Of a stretch of DNA of 11,780 nt, positions 7,873 through 11,780 are shown piece after piece. Made by a program: the position numbers and the translations under genes. How positions within the stretch are numbered: position 1 is the stretch's first letter; each line of letters starts with the position of its first letter. The DNA lies in assembly GCA_019683625.1 (NCBI GenBank), contig JADGHY010000043.1, forward strand, positions 1 through 11,780, given 5' to 3'. The stretch comes from Thermoflavifilum sp. Its GTDB lineage: Bacteria; Bacteroidota; Bacteroidia; Chitinophagales; Chitinophagaceae. Under the pieces are notes generated by a model, which was given only the letters and a program-made list of their open reading frames with translations, was not told the DNA's origin and searched no databases.

Positions 7873-9843
7873 TTGGATCCATCATCTGTGCGTAAGTCAA
7901 CCTCGCATCTTCAGAGAGCCACGTTAGGCGGCTTAATTGTAGCGCTTGGCATCGTATATGGAGATATCGGCACTTCTCCGCTTTATACATTTTCAGCCAT
8001 CAGCAGAGGCCAGCCTATTCACGATTTGCTGATCCTTGGCGGGGCTTCTCTTGTCATCTGGACGTTAACCCTGCAAACAACCATCAAATATGTGATCCTC
8101 ACCCTTCGTGCCGATAATAAGGGTGAAGGAGGGATATTCTCGCTTTATGCCCTCATCAGGCGACATGCTAAGTGGGCAGTGATTTTTGCCATGATCGGGG
8201 GAGCGGGATTGCTGGCCGATGGGTTGATTACCCCACCCATCACCGTTACTTCTGCCATAGAAGGCCTTGGGCTACCGCAAAGCGATACCGTGAAGATAGT
8301 ATTGTTGATCATCACCAGCTTATTTGTGGTACAACAATTTGGTACGGAATGGATTGGCCGCTTTTTTGGTCCCATTATGCTCGTTTGGTTTTTGATGATG
8401 GCCCTGGTGGGCTTGCCCCATCTGTTGCATAATCCCGTTGTATTAAAAGCCTTCAATCCCTATTACGGATTAAAGCTGCTATATGAATATCCCAAAGGGT
8501 TTTTGATTTTGGGAGCAGTGTTTCTGTGTACCACGGGTGCAGAGGCACTGTATTCCGATTTGGGGCATTGCGGAAGAAACAATATTCGGGTGAGCTGGAT
8601 TTATGTAAAAACCTGTCTGATTCTCAGTTATCTAGGACAGGGCGCCTGGTTGCTCACCCACAGAGGAGAAGTTATTCCTGAGAATGTGAATCCTTTTTAT
8701 GCGATTATGCCCGACTGGTTTCGGCCTTTTGGCATTGTGATAGCCACTGCAGCCGCCATTATTGCAAGCCAGGCCTTGATTTCAGGCTCTTATACTTTGG
8801 TAAGTGAGGCCATGCGCCTGAATTTATGGCCTAAGCTGAAGATTAATTATCCGACGGAAGAAAAAGGCCAACTTTATGTGCCTGGAATTAACTTATTGCT
8901 GTTTATCGGTTGTGTTTCGGCGGTATTGCTTTTCCAGCGCTCATCGGCTATGGAAGCGGCTTATGGCATCACCATCACGGTATGCATGCTCATGACTTCT
9001 TTTCTTTTTGCCGTATATCTTTACGCGCATCGGGTAAAACCTGTATGGATTGCCACATATCTGGTAATATATCTGACGATTGAATTCTCCTTTTTATTTT
9101 CCAACCTGGTAAAGTTTGTTCATGGCGGCTATTTCTCCATTTTTGTAGGAGGGTTATTGTTTTTGGTGATGTATGTATGGTATAAGTCCAGAAAGATTCG
9201 CAATCGGTATGTGGAATTTGTCAGGCTTGATGATTATTTACCCTTGTTGCAGGAATTGAGCAATGATCAAAGCATACCCAAATATGCCACACATCTCGTG
9301 TATTTGACCAGTGCCAATAATTCCCGTGAAATTGAACACAAAATCATCTATTCCATCTTCAATAAGAAGCCCAAACGTGCCGATATTTATTGGTTTGTTC
9401 ATGTGGATGTGCTGGATGATCCTTATACCTGCGAATATGTGGTAGATACCATTATTCCCAATGAAGTCATTCGCATTGAGTTTCGGTTAGGTTTTCGGGT
9501 GGAGCAGCGTATCAATCTGATGTTTCGTAAGGTGGTGGAAGATATGGTGCAGAATCGGGAGGTGAATATTACCAGCCGGTATGAATCGCTTAGCAAAAAC
9601 AATGTGGTAGGGGATTTCCGATTTATTGTGATTGAAAAGTTTCTTTCTCATGAGAATGATTTACCTATCTACGAAAGATTGATGATGCGGGGTTATTTTC
9701 TGTTGAAAAAAATCAGTCTTTCTGAGGAGCGCGGGTTTGGGCTGGATCCCAGCTATGTGACCGTAGAAAAATTCCCGTTGGTTATTGCACCTGTTACTAA
9801 TCTCAAATTAAAACGAATATACACAGAACAGCAAAGCACATGA
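7873..9843 (+). CDS. kup: Kup-family potassium uptake permease
   Basis: Kup is a secondary K+ (K+/H+ symport) transporter of the inner membrane. With the TTG at 7873 as start it has 656 residues, near the usual length. A membrane region of about twelve helices (roughly 15-435) is followed by a cytoplasmic C-terminal domain (about 440-656). Signatures are GDIGTSPLYT at 30-39, ADNKGEGGIFSLYAL at 80-94, ITPPITVTSAIEGL at 119-132, TGAEALYSDLGH at 221-232, and ASQALISGSYTL at 298-309. Asp31, Asp116 and Glu224 match the acidic membrane residues known to matter in E. coli Kup (D23, E116, E229). No in-frame ATG exists before the first helix. TTG 7873 or GTG 7888 must be the start. An ATG at 7856 is out of frame and stops quickly. 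It has its own promoter, so it is probably not part of the division operon. Confidence 0.95.
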   Translation: MDPSSVRKSTSHLQRATLGGLIVALGIVYGDIGTSPLYTFSAISRGQPIHDLLILGGASLVIWTLTLQTTIKYVILTLRADNKGEGGIFSLYALIRRHAKWAVIFAMIGGAGLLADGLITPPITVTSAIEGLGLPQSDTVKIVLLIITSLFVVQQFGTEWIGRFFGPIMLVWFLMMALVGLPHLLHNPVVLKAFNPYYGLKLLYEYPKGFLILGAVFLCTTGAEALYSDLGHCGRNNIRVSWIYVKTCLILSYLGQGAWLLTHRGEVIPENVNPFYAIMPDWFRPFGIVIATAAAIIASQALISGSYTLVSEAMRLNLWPKLKINYPTEEKGQLYVPGINLLLFIGCVSAVLLFQRSSAMEAAYGITITVCMLMTSFLFAVYLYAHRVKPVWIATYLVIYLTIEFSFLFSNLVKFVHGGYFSIFVGGLLFLVMYVWYKSRKIRNRYVEFVRLDDYLPLLQELSNDQSIPKYATHLVYLTSANNSREIEHKIIYSIFNKKPKRADIYWFVHVDVLDDPYTCEYVVDTIIPNEVIRIEFRLGFRVEQRINLMFRKVVEDMVQNREVNITSRYESLSKNNVVGDFRFIVIEKFLSHENDLPIYERLMMRGYFLLKKISLSEERGFGLDPSYVTVEKFPLVIAPVTNLKLKRIYTEQQST

Positions 9844-9844
9844 A

Positions 9845-9890
9845 GGATCTCAGATAGCATGCTGCTGCATGATGAATCGTGATTAGATCC
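9845..9890. terminator. Possible structured region between convergent kup and pabB
   Basis: The short space between the converging stop codons can fold as a nested, imperfect hairpin. GGATCT (9845-9850) pairs with AGATCC (9885-9890), CA with TG, and GAT with ATC. A core CATGC/GCATG (9858-9862, 9867-9871) closes a four-base loop. It spans the pabB stop. Neither side has a good T-tract, so a bidirectional terminator is only a guess. Confidence 0.3.
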
Positions 9891-11109
9891 GGATTTGTGA
9901 AAGCTGTTGCGTTTTCAACAGGCATTCTTCCCATTCTGCTTCGGGATGGCTGTAACAAGTAATTCCCGATCCTGCGTGGTAGAACAGCTCTCCGGATGGG
10001 CTGGTATACAGCAGGGATCGGATGACCACGTTCATTTCCATATCGCCTTCTGGAGTAATATATCCTGTTGCTCCGGAATAAATGCCCCTGGGCCAGGATT
10101 CGTATGCATCAATCAGCTGCAATACTTTTTTCTTAGGTGCACCGGTCATAGAGCCCATCGGAAAGGTGGTAGCCAGCAGGTCACCGATCTGATAAGCATT
10201 ATCCATTTCGCTGCGAATGGTAGAAACCATTTGATGTACCGTAGGATAGGAATAAATTTTCATCCATTCCGTTACTTGTACGGTGCCCGGGATGGCGGTA
10301 CGGGAAAGGTCGTTGCGAACAAGATCCACGACGATAGTGTTTTCAGCCCGTTCTTTAGGTGAGTTTTGCAACCTAAACCGCTGTTGAGCATCTTCTTCTT
10401 GATCTCTGCCGCGGGCAATAGTGCCTTTCATAGGTTGCATGATCACCTGAGATCCGCGTTTTAACAGATAGCGTTCGGGGCTTGCACAGAGCAGGTAAGC
10501 ATCATGCCAGCGATAGCATAATGAAAAAGGTGCCGGAGGAAGTTGCAGAAAGGTTTCCGCCGGAAGCATATTTGTGGGATGAGCCGTAAAAAGCTGGCAG
10601 AAATTCATCTCATAGCAATCTCCTCTGCGAATATGCTGGAGAATATGGTGTAGGATGTCAAGATATTGGGTTCGGGTTAATGAGGGAAACACCCGAAGGG
10701 AATTTTGGAACGCAGGATGACGGATTTGAGAATGGCAAATTTCATAGAAGATGTGTTGAGCTTCGGTAGCAGAGCCATGTATGCCTATATGCACCTGGTT
10801 ATCCTGTACCAAGATGAGGATTTCGGGAACGAAAAAATAGATATCCGGAAAGCCGCTAAGGCAGGACTTTCTGGAAATATCGGGCCATAAATAGCTGGAC
10901 ATGGGATAGCCCACATGCCCCATGAGCCAGTCGTGATGCCGGGCATGAAAAGAGGCAAGCTGATGGAAAGCTTCCTGAGGTTGAACTTTCCATTCATGCA
11001 GCACCCCGGCAGCCAGCATCCATGGAGCTGGCTGCCAGCCATGGGTATAAGGATAGCTTTTGAAATACATAAACACCTGGAAGCTTTTGCTCCAGGCAAG
11101 CATCTGCAC
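9883..11109 (-). CDS. pabB: Aminodeoxychorismate synthase component I (PabB)
   Basis: PabB converts chorismate plus ammonia or glutamine nitrogen to 4-amino-4-deoxychorismate for folate synthesis. From the GTG at 11109 there are 408 residues. The C-terminal chorismate-binding domain is complete. It shows GDCYEMNFCQ at 163-172, SPERYLL at 210-216, PMKGT at 226-230, ENTIVVDLVRNDLSR at 256-270, PMGSMTGAPK at 317-326, and GIYSGATGYI with AGSGITCYSHPEAE near the end. The Lys in PMKGT (228) is the residue typical of PabB; anthranilate synthase TrpE has PIAGT there. Motifs GFPDIYFF (86-93) and an N-terminal WSKSF are of the Bacteroidota PabB type. GTG 11109 and ATG 11103 are the only canonical starts, but PabB-like residues continue upstream in frame to about 11148, so the real N-terminus may be longer. 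No pabA or pabC is visible here. It may share a transcript with the gene at 11177-11620. Confidence 0.9.
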   Translation of the reverse strand: MQMLAWSKSFQVFMYFKSYPYTHGWQPAPWMLAAGVLHEWKVQPQEAFHQLASFHARHHDWLMGHVGYPMSSYLWPDISRKSCLSGFPDIYFFVPEILILVQDNQVHIGIHGSATEAQHIFYEICHSQIRHPAFQNSLRVFPSLTRTQYLDILHHILQHIRRGDCYEMNFCQLFTAHPTNMLPAETFLQLPPAPFSLCYRWHDAYLLCASPERYLLKRGSQVIMQPMKGTIARGRDQEEDAQQRFRLQNSPKERAENTIVVDLVRNDLSRTAIPGTVQVTEWMKIYSYPTVHQMVSTIRSEMDNAYQIGDLLATTFPMGSMTGAPKKKVLQLIDAYESWPRGIYSGATGYITPEGDMEMNVVIRSLLYTSPSGELFYHAGSGITCYSHPEAEWEECLLKTQQLSQIRI

Positions 11110-11176
11110 AGCAAACGAAAGGGGATCAGGAGGACGGAAAGTATAAAATAAGCGCGCTATAGTTAAAATTTAAGGA

Positions 11177-11620
11177 TTAAAAATCATCATCGTCGTCCTC
11201 ATCAAACCCGGGTTCGGTAAAGAATCCCAGATCCTTAAAGTCTTCATCAAACAGCTCATCCTCATCTTTACCTCTGCGGCCGGCACTTTTGGAACGGGAA
11301 GGTGGCAGATCAAATTCTTCAAAGTCGGGATCGTAATTGTCATCGTCTTCTTCCACATCTTCCCATTCATCCCGCATGGGCTCATCCCATGCGTCTTCAT
11401 CCTCCTCCATGCCGGCTTTTCTGGATTTCTTACCCTGTGGCTTCTGGGCTTTTTTCTGAGCCGATTTTCCCCGGGGCTTTACGGGCTCTTCATCGTCCTC
11501 TTCGTGCAGTTCTTCCTCATTCTGCTTGGATTTGGAAGTTGTTTTCCGGCTGCTTGTCTTTGGCTTTGACTGGCGTGTTTCGGATTTCTGTTTTTTCCCC
11601 TTATCAGACCTGGCTTTCAT
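11177..11620 (-). CDS. Hypothetical charge-block disordered protein with acidic, Phe-terminated tail
   Basis: I do not recognise this 147-residue protein. Its composition is extreme. Three basic blocks rich in Lys, Arg, Ser and Gln (2-33, 48-69, 108-118) alternate with three acidic blocks (35-45, 71-104, 119-147). All aromatic residues (two Trp, one Tyr, eight Phe) lie in the acidic blocks. The protein ends FDEDDDDDF. No signal peptide, membrane segment or globular domain is visible, so a soluble, intrinsically disordered protein is likely. The ATG at 11620 is the natural start. A plus-strand open frame opposite (11302-11628) is Pro/His/Leu-rich, as expected of a shadow of an Asp/Glu/Lys-rich gene. 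The stop lies 67 bases before the GTG of pabB with no terminator between, so cotranscription is possible. A nucleic-acid or protein-binding role is conceivable but unproven. Confidence 0.7.
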   Translation of the reverse strand: MKARSDKGKKQKSETRQSKPKTSSRKTTSKSKQNEEELHEEDDEEPVKPRGKSAQKKAQKPQGKKSRKAGMEEDEDAWDEPMRDEWEDVEEDDDNYDPDFEEFDLPPSRSKSAGRRGKDEDELFDEDFKDLGFFTEPGFDEDDDDDF

Positions 11621-11666
11621 GTGTATGAAATTTTAGGTTCACAACTCAATGTGTAACAGGCTGCTA

Positions 11667-11688
11667 TATGTTTGATAACGTAGTTTTG
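11667..11688 (+). promoter_or_regulatory. Two overlapping-range -7 promoter motifs pointing out of the window
   Basis: TATGTTTG (11667-11674) and TAGTTTTG (11681-11688) both match the Bacteroidota -7 consensus TAnnTTTG on the + strand, six bases apart. No clear -33 TTTG is found upstream of either. Only about 90 bases remain to the window end, with just a 19-codon open frame (11697-11756), so any gene driven from here lies outside. The stretch 11621-11780 otherwise shows nothing I can name, and no good minus-strand promoter for the gene ending at 11177. Confidence 0.3.
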
Positions 11689-11780
11689 GTATTCAAATGA
11701 ATTGTGCGCTTAGGTTTTCGGGATATCACATCCATTCTATGATGTTTCAAGGGTAAAATTATAGGAATTTCTATTTACGG

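Noticed and set aside
7856..7927. ATG at 7856 as the kup start
   Set aside because: It is in a different frame from the transporter and meets a stop after 23 codons.
11190..11200. GAT/GAC trinucleotide repeats as a microsatellite or CRISPR-like repeat
   Set aside because: The run simply encodes consecutive Asp residues with mixed codons; there are no spaced direct repeats anywhere in the window.
11302..11628. A 108-codon + strand open frame opposite the charge-block gene
   Set aside because: It is antisense to an Asp/Glu/Lys-rich frame, which naturally produces stop-poor Pro/His/Leu/Ser-rich shadows. It shows no domain and starts without promoter or ribosome signal.
11697..11756. A 19-codon open frame downstream of the tandem promoter motifs
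   Set aside because: Too short, no recognisable sequence character, and the distance from the predicted start is arbitrary.

Overview
The window is the 3' half of a division and cell-wall (dcw) gene cluster from a member of the Bacteroidota, followed by three unrelated genes. Four observations point to this phylum. The order ftsW-murG-murC-ftsQ-ftsA-ftsZ has no ddl between murC and ftsQ. The FtsQ and FtsW sequences are of the Bacteroidota type. FtsZ carries its conserved C-terminal peptide well before its end. Perfect TAnnTTTG -7 promoter elements occur, and recognisable Shine-Dalgarno sequences are scarce. A Chitinophaga-like lineage is a reasonable guess, but this rests on protein style and is not proven.

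Layout. Positions 1-7770 (+ strand) hold ftsW (5' end outside the window), murG, murC, ftsQ, ftsA and ftsZ. They are packed with short gaps or overlaps, ftsQ/ftsA sharing an ATGA, and read as one operon. MurG and MurC perform the lipid II-forming and UDP-MurNAc-L-Ala-forming cytoplasmic steps. FtsW polymerises septal glycan. FtsQ, FtsA and FtsZ form the divisome scaffold, membrane anchor and ring. A perfect hairpin terminator at 7798-7827 closes the operon. A phylum-type promoter directly after it starts kup (7873-9843, +), a potassium permease with no ATG near its start.

On the minus strand, converging on kup, lies pabB (9883-11109), the aminodeoxychorismate synthase large subunit of folate synthesis. 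Its usual start is unclear because PabB-like sequence continues upstream of the first canonical start codon. Upstream of pabB on the same strand is an unrecognised 147-residue protein (11177-11620). It is made of alternating basic and acidic blocks and ends in a poly-Asp stretch with a terminal Phe. The last 160 bases hold no convincing gene, only two promoter-like motifs pointing out of the window.

Most of the window is ordinary housekeeping sequence. I see no defence system, mobile element, CRISPR array, tRNA or rRNA. The items most worth a second look are the charge-block protein with its SSB-like acidic tail, the pabB start, an in-phase A8 slippery run linking the ftsQ frame to ftsA, and the terminator/promoter junction ahead of kup.
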